Shown in pieces: positions 1-10,883 of a stretch of 64,000 bases of DNA. The translations under genes and the position numbers were made by a program. Under the pieces are notes generated by a model. The model was given only the letters and a program-made list of their open reading frames with translations, had not been told where the DNA came from and made no database searches. This DNA comes from Panopea generosa (Eukaryota; Mollusca; Bivalvia; Adapedonta; Hiatellidae): assembly GCA_029582155.1 (NCBI GenBank), contig CM055897.1, positions 9,848,482-9,912,481 of the forward strand, written 5' to 3'. Positions within the stretch are counted from its first letter, which is position 1; every line of letters begins with the position of its first letter.

Positions 1-605
1 TGTACGTGGGAATGGAGCAGGTGGTGTAGTGCCGAGTAAGTTGTGTGTGGGAATGGAGCGGGTGGTGTAGTGCCGAGTAAGTTGTGTGTGGGAATGGAGC
101 GGGTGGTGTAGTGCCGAGTAAGTTGTACGTGGGAATGGATCAGGCGGTGTAGTGCCTAATAAGTTGTACCTGGGATTGGAGCTGGTGGTGTAGTGCTGAG
201 TAAGTTGTGTGTGGGAATGGAGCAGGTGGTGTAGTGCCGAGTAAGTTGTGTGCCAAGTAAGTTGTGTGTGGGAATGGAGCGGATGGTGTAATGCCGAGTA
301 AGTTGTACGTGGGAATGGAGCAGGTGGTGTAGTGCCGAGTAAGTTGTGTGCCAAGTAAGTTGTGTGTGGGAATGGAGCGGGTGGTGTAGTGCCGAGTAAG
401 TTATACGTGGGAATGGAGCAGGTGGTGTAGTGCCGAGTTAGTTGTGTGTGGGAATGGACCGGTGGTGTAGTCCCGAGTAAGTTGTATGTGAGAATGGAGC
501 AGGTGGTGTAGTGCCGAGTAAATTGTGTGTGGGAATGGAGCGGGCGGTGTAGTGCAGAGTAAGTTGTACGTGGGCATGAATCAGGCGGTGTAGTGCCTAA
601 TAAGT

Positions 606-1535
606 TGTACGTGGGAATGGATCAGGCGCTGTAGTGCCGAATAAGTAGAACGCGGGGATCGGAGCAGGCGTGTGGTGTCGATGAAGGTGTACGTGGGATT
701 GGAGCAAGCAGAAGTAGTGCCGAGTAAGTTTTACGTGGGAATGGAGCAGGCGGTGTAGTGCCTAATAAGTTGTACGTGGGAATGGATCAGGCGCTGTAGT
801 GCCGGATAAGTAGAACGCGGGGATTGGAGTAGGGGTGTGGTGTCGATGAAGGTATAAGTGGAATTGGAGAAAGCAGTAGTAGTGCTGAGTAAGTTTTACG
901 TGGGATTGGAGCTGGTGGTGTAGTGCCAAGTAAGTTGTACGTGGGAATGGATCAGGCGCTGTAGTGCCGAATAAGTAGAACGCGGGGATCGGAGCAGGCG
1001 TGTATTGTCGATGAAGGTGTACGTGGGATTGGAGCAAGCAGTAGTAGTGCTGAGTAAGTTTTACGTGGGATTTGAGCTGGTGGTGTAGTGCCAAGTAAGT
1101 TGTACGTGGGAATGGATCAGGCGCTGTAGTGCCGAATAAGTAGAACGCGGGGATTGGAGCAGGCGTGTATTGTCGATGAAGGTGTACGTGGGATTGGAGC
1201 AAGCAGTAGTAGTGCTGAGTAAGTTTTACGTGGGATTTGAGCTGGTGGTGTAGTGCCAAGTAAGTTGTACGTGGGAATGGATCAGGCGCTGTAGTGTCGA
1301 ATAAGTAGAACGCGGGGATTGGAGCAGGCGTGTATTGTTGATGAAGGTGTACGTGGGATTGGAGCAAGCAGTAGTAGTGCTGAGTAAGTTTTACATGGGA
1401 TTTGAGCTGGTGGTGTAGTGCCAAGTAAGTTGTACGTGGGAATGGATCAGGCGCTGTAGTGTCGAATAAGTAGAACGCGGGGATTGGAGCAGGCGTGTAT
1501 TATTGATGAAGGTGTACGTGGGATTGGATCAAGCA
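606..1535. repeat. 165-bp higher-order repeat inside the 41-bp array
   Basis: A block of four 41-bp units is itself repeated. The marker TGTACGTGGGAATGGATCAG recurs at 606, 771, 936, 1101, 1266 and 1431, exactly 165 bp apart. The copies are nearly identical, so this amplification is younger than the base array. 165 is divisible by 3, so here the minus-strand translation repeats every 55 residues. Confidence 0.93.
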
Positions 1536-1659
1536 GTAGTAGTGCCGAGTAAGTTGTACGTGGAATTGGAGCTGGTAGTATAGTGCCGATTAAGTTGTAC
1601 ATGGGATTGGAGCAGGCGGTGTAGTGCCGAGTAAGTTGTACGTGGGATTGGAGCAGGCG

Positions 1660-2758
1660 GTGTAGTGCCGAGTAAGTTGTACGTGGGATTGGAGCAGGCG
1701 GTGTAGTGCCAAGTAAGTTGTACGTGGGATTGGAGCAGGCGGTGTAGTGCCGAGTAAGTTCTACTTCGGAATGGATCAAGCGGTGTAGTGCCGAGTAAAT
1801 CGTACATGGGATTGGAGCAGGCGCTGTAGTGCCGAGTAAATCGTACATGGGATTGGAGCAGGCAGTGTAGTGCCGAGTAAGTTGTACTTGAGATTGGAGC
1901 TGGCGGTGTAGTGCCGAGTAAGTTGTACGTGGGATTGGAGCAGGCGCTGTAGTGCCGAGTAAATCGTACATGGGATTGGAGCAGGCGGTGTAGTGCCGGG
2001 TACGTTGTACGTGGAGAACGGGAAGTGCAGTGGCGAGTAAGTTGTAGTGCCGAGTAAGTTGTACCTGGGATTGGAGCAGGGGGTGTAGTGCCGCGTAAGT
2101 TTCACGTGGGATTGAAGCAGGCGGTGTAGTGCCGAGTAAGTTTCGCGTGGGATTGGAGCCGGCGGTGTAGTGCCGAGTAAGTTGTGTGCGGGAATGGAGC
2201 AGGTGGTGTAGTGTCGAGTACGTTGTACATGGGATTGGAGCCGGCGGTGTAGTCCCGAGTAAGTTGTGTGCAGGGATTTGAGCAGGTGATGTAGTGCCGA
2301 GTAAGTTGTACATGGGATTGGAGAAGGCGGTATAGTGCCGAGTAAGTTGAACATGGGATTGGAGCAGGTGGTGTAGTGCCGGGTAAGTAGAACGCGGGGA
2401 TCGGAGCAGGCGGTGTGGTGTCGATGATGGTGTACTTGGGACTGGAGCAAGCAGTAGTAGTGCCGAAGAAAGTGTTCGTGGGATTGAAGCAGGCGGTGTA
2501 GTGCCGTTAAAGCCGTACATGGGATTGGAGCAGGCGGAGTAGTGCCGAGTAAGCAAAACGTGGAATCGGAGCGGGTGTTGTAGTGCCGAGTAAGTTGTAC
2601 ATGGGATTGGAGCAGGTGATGTAGTGTCGAAAACTTTAAACTTGGGATTGGAGCCGGTGGTGTGGTGGCGATGAAGGTGTTCTTGGGATTGGAGCAGATG
2701 ATGTAGTGCCGAATAAGTTGTATTTGGGATTGCAGTAGGCGGTGTAGTGCCGAGTAAG
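1660..2758. repeat. First copy of a ~1.1-kb array segment (blocks A+B)
   Basis: Block A (about 1660-2152) and block B (about 2150-2758) lie side by side here and are both found again downstream (A at 2742-3234, B at 3681-4330) with almost no changes. The marker CTACTTCGGAATGGATCAAG is at 1761 and 2843 (offset 1082). The marker CGTTGTACATGGGATTGGAG is at 2221 and 3752 (offset 1531). Confidence 0.88.
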
Positions 2759-4330
2759 TTGTACGTGGGATTGGAGCAGGCGGTGTAGTGCCAAGTAAGT
2801 TGTACGTGGGATTGGAGCAGGCGGTGTAGTGCCGAGTAAGTTCTACTTCGGAATGGATCAAGCGGTGTAGTGCCGAGTAAATCGTACATGGGATTGGAGC
2901 AGGCGCTGTAGTGCCGAGTAAATCGTACATGGGATTGGAGCAGGCAGTGTAGTGCCGAGTAAGTTGTACTTGAGATTGGAGCTGGCGGTGTAGTGCCGAG
3001 TAAGTTGTACGTGGGATTGGAGCAGGCGCTGTAGTGCCGAGTAAATCGTACATGGGATTGGAGCAGGCGGTGTAGTGCCGGGTACGTTGTACGTGGAGAA
3101 CGGGAAGTGCAGTGGCGAGTAAGTTGTAGTGCCGAGTAAGTTGTACCTGGGATTGGAGCAGGGGGTGTAGTGCCGCGTAAGTTTCACGTGGGATTGAAGC
3201 AGGCGGTGTAGTGCCGAGTAAGTTTCGCGTGGGATTTGAGCTGGCGGTGTAGTCCCGAGTAAGTTGTACGTGGGATTGGAGCAGGCGGAGTAGTGCCGAG
3301 TAAGTTTCGCGTGGAATTGAAGCAGGTGGTGTAGTGCCGAGTAAGTTTCACGTGGGATTTGAGCTGGCGGTGTAGTGCCGAGTAAGTTGTACATGGGATT
3401 TGAGCTGGCGGTGTAGTCCCGAGTAAGTTGTACGTGGGATTGGAGCAGGCGGTGTAGTGCCGAGTATTTTCACGTGGGATTTGAGCTGGCGGTGTAGTGC
3501 CGAGTAAGTTGTACAGTGGATTGGAGTTTTCGGTGTACTCCCGAGTAAGTTGTACGTGAGATTGGAGCCGGCGATGTAGTGCCGAGTAAGTTGTATGCGG
3601 AATGGAGCAGGTGGTGTAGTGCCCTGTAAGTTGTGTGCGGGGATGGAGCGGGTTGTGTAGTGCCCTGTAAGTTGTACTTGGGATTGGAGCCGGCGGTGTA
3701 GTGCCGAGTAAGTTGTGTGCGGGAATGGAGCAGGTGGTGTAGTGTCGAGTACGTTGTACATGGGATTGGAGCCGGCGGTGTAGTCCCGAGTAAGTTGTGT
3801 GCAGGGATTTGAGCAGGTGATGTAGTGCCGAGTAAGTTGTACATGGGATTGGAGAAGGCGGTATAGTGCCGAGTAAGTTGAACATGGGATTGGAGCAGGT
3901 GGTGTAGTGCCGGGTAAGTAGAACGCGGGGATCGGAGCAGGCGGTGTGGTGTCGATGATGGTGTACTTGGGACTGGAGCAAGCAGTAGTAGTGCCGAAGA
4001 AAGTGTTCGTGGGATTGAAGCAGGCGGTGTAGTGCCGTTAAAGCCGTACATGGGATTGAAGCAGGTGGTGTAGTGCCGAGTAAGTTGTACTTGGGATTGC
4101 AGCAGGCGGAGTAGTGCCGAGTAAGCAAAACGTGGAATCGGAGCGGGTGTTGTAGTGCCGAGTAAGTTGTACATGGGATTGGAGCAGGTGATGTAGTGTC
4201 GAAAACTTTAAACTTGGGATTGGAGCCGGTGGTGTGGTGGCGATGAAGGTGTTCTTGGGATTGGAGCAGATGATGTAGTGCCGAATAAGTTGTATTTGGG
4301 ATTGCAGTAGGCGGTGTAGTGCCGAGTAAG
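2742..4330. repeat. Second copy of the array segment (A, spacer, B)
   Basis: Blocks A and B are repeated here, separated by about 450 bp of other units (roughly eleven 41-bp units). Within B the offset between copies changes from 1531 to 1572 near 4060, i.e. by exactly one 41-bp unit. This indicates unit-length gain or loss after the duplication, as expected from unequal exchange or replication slippage. Confidence 0.85.
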
Positions 4331-4534
4331 CAGAACGTGGGATTGGAGCGGGTGTTGTAGTGCCGAGTAAGTTGTGCACGGGATTGGAGCAGGTGATATA
4401 GTGTCGATAACTTAAAACTTGGGATTGAAGCGGGTGGTGTGGTGTCGTTGAAGGTGTTCGTGGGAATAGAGCAGGTGATGTAGTGCCGAGTAAGTTGTAC
4501 TTGGGATCTGAGCAGGCGGTGTAGTGCTGAGTAA

Positions 4535-5310
4535 ACAGGTGATGACGGGGCGATTTGGTTATATGGTTGATTGGACCAGGAGGTGTGGTGCCGGGTTCAT
4601 TGTACAGGCGGTTTTGTGATGTAGGGCAATTTGGTTGTAAGGGTGGTTGACCCAGGAGGTGTGGTGCCGGGCTCGTTGTACAGGCGGTTTTGTGATGTAT
4701 GGCAATTTGGTTGTAAGGGTGGTTGACCCAGGAGTTGTTGTGCGGGCTCGTTGTACAGGCGGTTTTTGTAACAGGTGATGTAGGGACGATTTGGTTGTAC
4801 GGATGATTGAACCAGGAGGTGTGGTGCCGAGTTTGTTGTATAGGCGGTTTTGTCACAGGTGATGTAGGGACGATTTGGTTGTATGGATGATTGAACCAGG
4901 AGGTGTGGTGCCGAGTTTGTTGTATAGGCGGTTTTGTTACAGGTGATGTAAGGACGATTTGGTTGTACGGATGATTGAACCAGGAGGTGTGGAGCCGAGT
5001 TTGTTGTATAGGCGGTTTTGTCACAGGTGATGTAGGGACGATTTGGTTGTACGGATGATTGAACCAGTAGGTGCGGTGCCGAGTTTGTTGTATAGGCGGT
5101 TTTGTCACAGGTGATGTAGGGACGATTAGGTTGTATGGATGATTGGCCCAGGTGGTGGTGTGTCGGGTTTGTGTTAAAGACGGTTTTCTCATATGTGATA
5201 TAGGGGCGATTTCTATGAACAGGTGATTGGTCCAGGAGGTGTGGTGTCTGGTTCGTGTCATTGGCGGTTTTGTGATGTAGGGGCGATTTAATTGTACAGG
5301 GAGGAACAAG
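4535..5310. repeat. 75-84-bp satellite, a derivative of the 41-bp unit
   Basis: A second array begins without a gap. Left copies repeat every 75-77 bp (CAGGCGGTTTTGTGATGTA at 4604, 4681, 4756). Right copies repeat every 84 bp (CAGGTGATGTAGGGACGAT at 4772, 4856, 4940, 5024, 5108). Half of each unit (GGTGTGGTGCCGAG followed by TTGTTGTA) is clearly related to the neighbouring 41-bp unit; the other half is new. 84 is a multiple of 3, giving a 28-residue period in minus-strand translation. I see no sign that it is a protein. Confidence 0.92.
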
Positions 5311-6254
5311 GTGGTGTGGTGTGGGTGTTATCATTTTTGTAGGTAATTAATTCAAGAACAATTGTTGTAAATGAAATCGACATAATATTACTTTTAATAC
5401 ATAAAAGGAATATTAAACTAGATCTAATGAAACAAAACATAATATGATTTTTAATAATACAGAACAACATAATTGAATATGCAGAATACACCTAGAACTT
5501 TGATATCTCCAAAATAGCAAAGTTTTGGTAAGTTCAAACCAAATATCTAATTTATTACAGCATCTGATCCAAATTGGGCCTATCCTTGCAACACAATGAT
5601 ACACAGCAAAAATGATCAAATGGACGATGTACAACCCGGAGGATTTCTACTCATCTGCAAACATTGTACACTTCTTACCCGGGACCACACTGGTTTGACA
5701 TCTTTATACAAGAAGTTTTGTTTGAAAGTTTATATTCTCATATGATTAAGATTATGTTCGTGGGTGTAAATATTAATTTGATTCGTGAACATCGGTAAAA
5801 ACAATTTTAACATTGGCATGTGCCCCTTTACAACTAAGTTTAAATCAAACAATCAATAACATTTGACGACAATGGTGCATACTTTATTATGCCTGCATTG
5901 ATGGTCTATTTAAATACCTCCGCTATTAATAGCTCAATACACACAGTAGTCGGATGACATATGACGTCAACATAAATGGAGTGTAGCCTAAGTGACCCTG
6001 GGAAAATATGTATTTAAATGTGCTGTGACACAATGAAGTCAGGAAGTAGCTCAACATTTTTAATATATACGAGAGGTACAGGCAACGCCGAGCAACCAAT
6101 CATTAAATCGATAATAATAATATAAATGAAATATGAACAACGTAGATTATAAATATAATAGGGCTTAATAAACTGAATTAAAACATTCTAAAAATAAAAT
6201 TAAATAAGAACAGATTAATAATGTATTTAACATGAATGTATTCCAAAAGCACAA
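5311..6254. other. AT-rich spacer between arrays
   Basis: AT-rich DNA without a convincing gene. Apart from one diverged dispersed repeat (5476-5712) I recognise nothing in it. Confidence 0.7.
5476..5712. repeat. Diverged dispersed repeat, copy 1
   Basis: Shares GAATATGCAGAAT at its left end and GGAGGATT.CTACTCATCTGCA near its right end with 16836-17131, with scattered similarity between (for example CCTAT.CTTGC). The minus strands of the two copies also give similar short peptides around 'ARIG'. Identity is low, so this is an old family. I cannot name it. Confidence 0.6.
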
Positions 6255-7450
6255 ACTTGATTTGAATATGGCTTCTCCAAACTTGGTTAACACACGCATA
6301 CAACAAGGTTGCCCCAAGTCTTGTTTAATGCATAAAATAAAGCATGGCTACCCAAACTTTTGTTTAAAGCATGAATAAAGCATGGCTGTCCAAAGTCTTG
6401 TTTAACACATGAATCAAACATGGCTGCCGAAAGTCTTGTTTAACGCATGAATAAACATGACTGCCCCAAGTATTGGTTAAAGCATGTATCAAATATGGCT
6501 GCCCAAAGTATTATTTAACGTATGAATCAAACATGGCTGCCAATTGTCTTGTTTAACGCATGAATAAAACATAGCTGTCAAAGTCTTGTTTAACGCATGA
6601 ATAAACATGATTGCCCTTAGTCTTGTTTAACGCATGAATCAAATATGGCTGCCCAGAATCAAGCATAGTTGCCCAAAGTCTTGTTTTATGCATGAATAAA
6701 ACATAGCTGCCCAAAGTATTGTTTAATGTATGAATAAACATGACTGACCAAAGTCTTGTTTAACGCATGAATCAGACATGGCTGCCCAAAGTATTATTTA
6801 ACGCATGAATCAAACATGGCTGCCCAATGTCTTGTTTAACGCATGAATAAAACATAGCTGCCCAAAGTCTTGTTTAACGCATGAATAAACATGGCTGCCC
6901 AAGTCTTGTTTAACGCATGAATAAAACATGGCTGCCCCAATTTAACGCATGAATAAAACATGACTGCCCAAAGTCTTGTTTAACGCATAGATAAAACAAG
7001 ACTAAAGTTAGACTGTCCCTAGTCCTGTTTAAATCATGAATAAAACATGGCTGTCCCAAGTCTTGTTTAACGCATGAATAAAACAAAACTGTCCCAAGTA
7101 TTGTTTAACGCATGACTAAAACAAAACTGTCCCAAGTCTTGTTTAACGCATGAATAAAACAAAACTGTCCCAAGTCTTGTTTAACGCATGAATAAAACAA
7201 AACTGTCCCAAGTATTGTTTAACGCATGAATAAAACAAAACTGTCCCAAGTATTGTTTAACGCATGACTAAAACGATTCTGCCCCCAAGTGTTGTTTAAT
7301 ACATAAATAAAACATGGCTGCCCAAAGTATTGTTTAACACATAATTAAAACAATGCTGCCCCAAGTCTTGTTTAACGCATGAATAAAACAAAACTGTCCC
7401 AAGTCTTGTTTTAAGCATAAATAAGATAAAACTACCCCAAGTCTTTACAT
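6255..7450. repeat. 38-bp tandem array
   Basis: About 30 copies of a 38-bp unit with cores CAAAGTCTTGTTTAACGCAT and GAATAAAACATGGCTGCC. Left units carry GGCTGCCCAAAG. Units around 7030-7270 and 7380 carry AAAACTGTCCCAAG, so two sequence types occupy separate blocks with a short mixed zone. Copies are fairly diverged, with small gaps and lost half-units. Small minus-strand open frames here only reflect the repeat. Confidence 0.94.
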
Positions 7451-8131
7451 TATGCAAGGTTGTATAATCATTGTGTTCGGTTGCCGAAAAAAAAATCAAT
7501 TTACACGTACGTTTTACCTTGTTTTAGAGATTGGCATGGTCTAAACTAACGCTACTCGAGAATACAGAATATTTCATCATCGTCATATGAAACATATTGA
7601 AAAAATCAAAAAAATCATTATGACAGCCTTAACAGGGAAATGGAGAAAGATATATTAATGTGTTTGAGTGAAAAAACATCAATTGCGGCGTGCGCCTTAA
7701 ACGAGACATTCCGTAAGACCTACGTAGCTATCCACAAACGAGTATTTGACAATTGTTAAGGATATCATGACGTTAGTTTGTTATACACTTTGATTTGTAT
7801 AACTTGTATACCATTATTTATTCAAATCGACAGGGTTTATGTTGCAGGTACGTAGTATACTAGTCTCGTATAATGTAAATACTTCACGCTCTTTTGGGCA
7901 CATCGAGCTATGACGATATGTATCATTACATTTGTACAGGTTTACGCGTCAATGCTAAGGTATGCTTAGTTTATTTATAACCACAAGCACATTTGTTAAC
8001 CACTACCGAACTATTTCCATTAATACCAGGAATAATGACGTGAGAGTAGAATGACAATGTTAGTTGATGTAGTATCAAATAACTGTTATTTGGCTATACT
8101 TAGTAACACACTTAGGTGGGGTGTATGGCGT

Positions 8132-8132
<1 letters not shown>
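7451..8132. other. AT-rich, nothing recognised
   Basis: No repeat, domain or long frame that I can support. Confidence 0.6.
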
Positions 8133-8172
<40 letters not shown>

Positions 8173-8187
8173 AAGAGAGAGAGAGAA
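8133..8187. repeat. TG/GA compound microsatellite
   Basis: About 16 TG dinucleotides followed directly by about 11 GA-type dinucleotides. Confidence 0.95.
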
Positions 8188-8192
8188 GTTAA

Positions 8193-8410
8193 AGTTAATA
8201 TATTTGCAAAAAATAAAACAATAGCAAAACATTCTCATGGGAGCAGGTATGCAGGTCCTTTGGGATGGGGTTTATATAGGTGCTGAGTTGGAATGGATGT
8301 AATCTGTATATTTGAAAAAAAAATGAAACAATAGAAAAAAATACACTGTGGCCTGGTATGAAGTTGGTTGGAGATGGGTTTTATCTGAGGGCCGATTGAG
8401 TATTGTAGAC
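8193..8410. repeat. Degenerate ~110-bp tandem duplication
   Basis: Two diverged copies in a row. Each has a TATTTG-A-rich stretch, ATGAAACAATAG or ATAAAACAATAG, and then a G-rich part (GATGGGGTTTATATAGG versus GATGGGTTTTATCTGAGG). No coding sign. Confidence 0.5.
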
Positions 8411-10651
8411 ATTTAGAAAATCAACAAAGTGAAGTTTTAAGTTTTATAAACATCAAATATTATTAACATTATTAACATAGTACAAACGATTTATTAATAA
8501 AAACTGTTCAAACAAACACAACTCTTCCCGTATGGTTTCGTCACATAACATCGGTAGGAGCAAGGTGATGTATTTACATTAAGCAGCAGTGGGAATACGC
8601 TGGTTGGTCAGTCAGTTTTACGTTGGGAAATACCTAATGAATATGAAGGTATTGCCCGGAAGGACAAATATAAACGTCAATTGTCAACAATTAATACAAT
8701 ATGTCTCAAATAACTTCGGCCATTCTGATCATACTCTTGTACTATATCTTTAAACAGTTGCAGCATTATGATTATAACAGGTAAAGTCCTACAAAGCTTA
8801 GGTGTCACTTCGGACGGAATATGTGATAGTTTATATTAATTAAATGGCAATTACTCTAGTGCTAAGATGATGGGTGATGCCGTTCTGCGGAAGACACCCC
8901 ATCTATATCCTTCCGTTGTTGTTAGTTAATAATGAGTGCATTCTTAGATATTAGTATAAATAGGAAAAACACTTTTTGTTCATTAGTTCTGGCCTCAGTT
9001 ATTTATAGTAACAGGTGCGTTCATAGATAATTGATACTATAAAAGCTAATTGGTAATAAGTTAATTAATTCTGATGTCAGATATCATATTCATCTTCATT
9101 TAGTTGTATACTAACAAAAATAGAATGCCTAGACAACGTATACTAATTGAGGTGCCCAACATCAGTAATCTTTAGACAGACTGCGAGCAGTTACTCGAAG
9201 TAAAGCAATGTGAAATACGCTTAGGAGATATGAAAACACAACACCGGAAGAGAAAACGCAAAGCTTTGTATAATCTCATTTATGTTTTCCTGTTAATTTT
9301 AAATGTATTGAATACCTACGATCTTGTGAACTATTTAAGTATTTTGCCCATTGTATATGAACGTCAAGTTGCATAGAACACAAACGTTTTTTTATTTACT
9401 AATCTGATTGTCTCACTGGGGTGCTACTGAGATGTGATACAGGACGTATGCGTATGGACGATATAATGAAGAAATGATATGTTTTTGTCTTACCTTTTAT
9501 TTTTTCCTTCCTTTCCGACCTTTTTTTCTATTCTCATAATATTGGTTAAGATTTTTTTTTAAAAATTGTCATTTTTAATATTTACAGTGAACATTGTAAA
9601 AAAAGATGCGACCAAACCCCATCTCATGTTGAAACAAAATATGTTTAAACTTACCAGTACTCAGTTTCGATGAGTAAAATATAGTTTTGATACTTCCTTA
9701 AAAGTATATTTTAAGTAGCTTTGTAATTTGAAAAAAAAAAAAAAATTGAATTGATTGGAATTGATGTATTTAACGAATTTATGAAAAAGTGCACGCGACT
9801 GTTTGAAGGGTAGTGACAGAAAAAAAACAGTTGTGGGAAGTTGTATAAAACATTTACCAATTTATCTGTGTAAAGAGATGTACAATTATAAATTAATTAA
9901 AATAAAGATATATAGAATAAGGACCTACTATATATTGTTAAGAAGTCGTTTCATCCAATTCAGTTGAAGGACTCACATTATAACTAAAATCAAACATTCT
10001 TTGATTTATTAACCAAGTTAAAGAAGTGAAAATGTGTTGTTAAATTATTAAAACTAACGTAATGAAACATGCACCGTTATAGAAATCATGTGTGCTTGAT
10101 TTTAATTCATTCTATTGAACAATAGAGGATCTTAAATTAGTGTTCAATTAATATCAAATTTATTAAACGAGTTGAGGTCGAGAATAGTGTCATTTTTGAC
10201 AACGAGTTTCATAAGTTTATAGTTGAGAATGATTGTAAGATTCATTTCATCACTTAAACCATAAAGGTACAGAAAGCATTTATTTTTCCTATAAAACAAA
10301 CGATAAGAAAAGTTATATTAATAGTACGAACAAAATGTTTAGTTTATTATACCCCTACACCGAGATGCCATGTGATAAAACTAAGTTATATAAATAAACT
10401 TACATATCACTTTTATGTATTGAGATTTTTTTTTAATTAAAAAAAAGCTAGAGTAATGGGACACATCCTTGTCACATTGGTTTTTAATAGATACGACTTA
10501 ATCAAGTTGAATGAATAAAAATATAAGTTACCTGCCTAACTATTTCCATGAATTACTAAAGTATAATAATGGGGAGGGGTGTATTTAGCTAAAGTTAAAG
10601 CTAGAGTTGCAGAACCCTAGAATCACTGGTATGAAAATAGGAGAAATCGAA
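8411..10651. other. AT-rich, nothing recognised
   Basis: About 2.2 kb of AT-rich DNA with poly-A/T runs (for example 9730-9745). I found no exon-like, tRNA-like or tandem structure. Confidence 0.6.
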
Positions 10652-10865
10652 GAAATACGCCGCAGCGGAGGCCAATAATAGAGCGTCCGCTAGACATGCA
10701 GAAGGTTGCGCGTTCGATTCCCGATCATATCAGAGTCTTTGAAAATGGTACGAGACGCGTTCTCATTTAGCAACCAACAATTAAACAGTAGTTCTTAGTC
10801 TAATGGACCCGTTGTCATATACTGTGACTGGTTGGGTTATGCAACATGCACCATTTATCTGTCCC
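10652..10865 (+). mobile_element. tRNA-derived SINE
   Basis: The head resembles a tRNA promoter: an A-box-like GAGGCCAATAATAGAGCG followed about 35 bp later by a B box, GCGTTCGATTCCC. A body of about 150 bp follows, including ACTGTGACTGGTTGGGTTATG, which resembles the conserved central part I recall from molluscan SINEs. The tail runs into a T-rich stretch and the next repeat at 10884. Internal RNA polymerase III promoters and LINE-assisted copying are known for this class. Ends are approximate and I see no target duplication. Confidence 0.75.
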
Positions 10866-10883
10866 TCTTTTTCTTCTTTTTTT

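Larger units (their letters stand above)
1..4534. repeat. 41-bp minisatellite array
   Basis: About 110 tandem copies of a 41-bp unit. Recognisable cores are GTGGGATTGGAGCAGG and GGTGTAGTGCCGAGTAAG. The unit is much richer in G and in CpG (GTACG, GCCGAG, GGCGGTG) than the AT-rich DNA to the right. The minus strand has few stops, and because 41 is not a multiple of 3, reading on steps through all three frames of the unit, so the translated period is 41 residues over three units (123 bp). Long minus-strand open frames (up to about 480 codons, with overlapping ones in other frames) are therefore a by-product of the repeat. There is no codon structure, signal peptide or domain. The array runs off the left edge of the window. 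Confidence 0.97.

Noticed and set aside
762-5309. Long minus-strand open frames (up to about 480 codons) as genes
   Set aside because: They lie wholly inside the 41-bp and 75-84-bp arrays, overlap each other in different frames, and repeat with the DNA unit. No domain, signal or splice structure.
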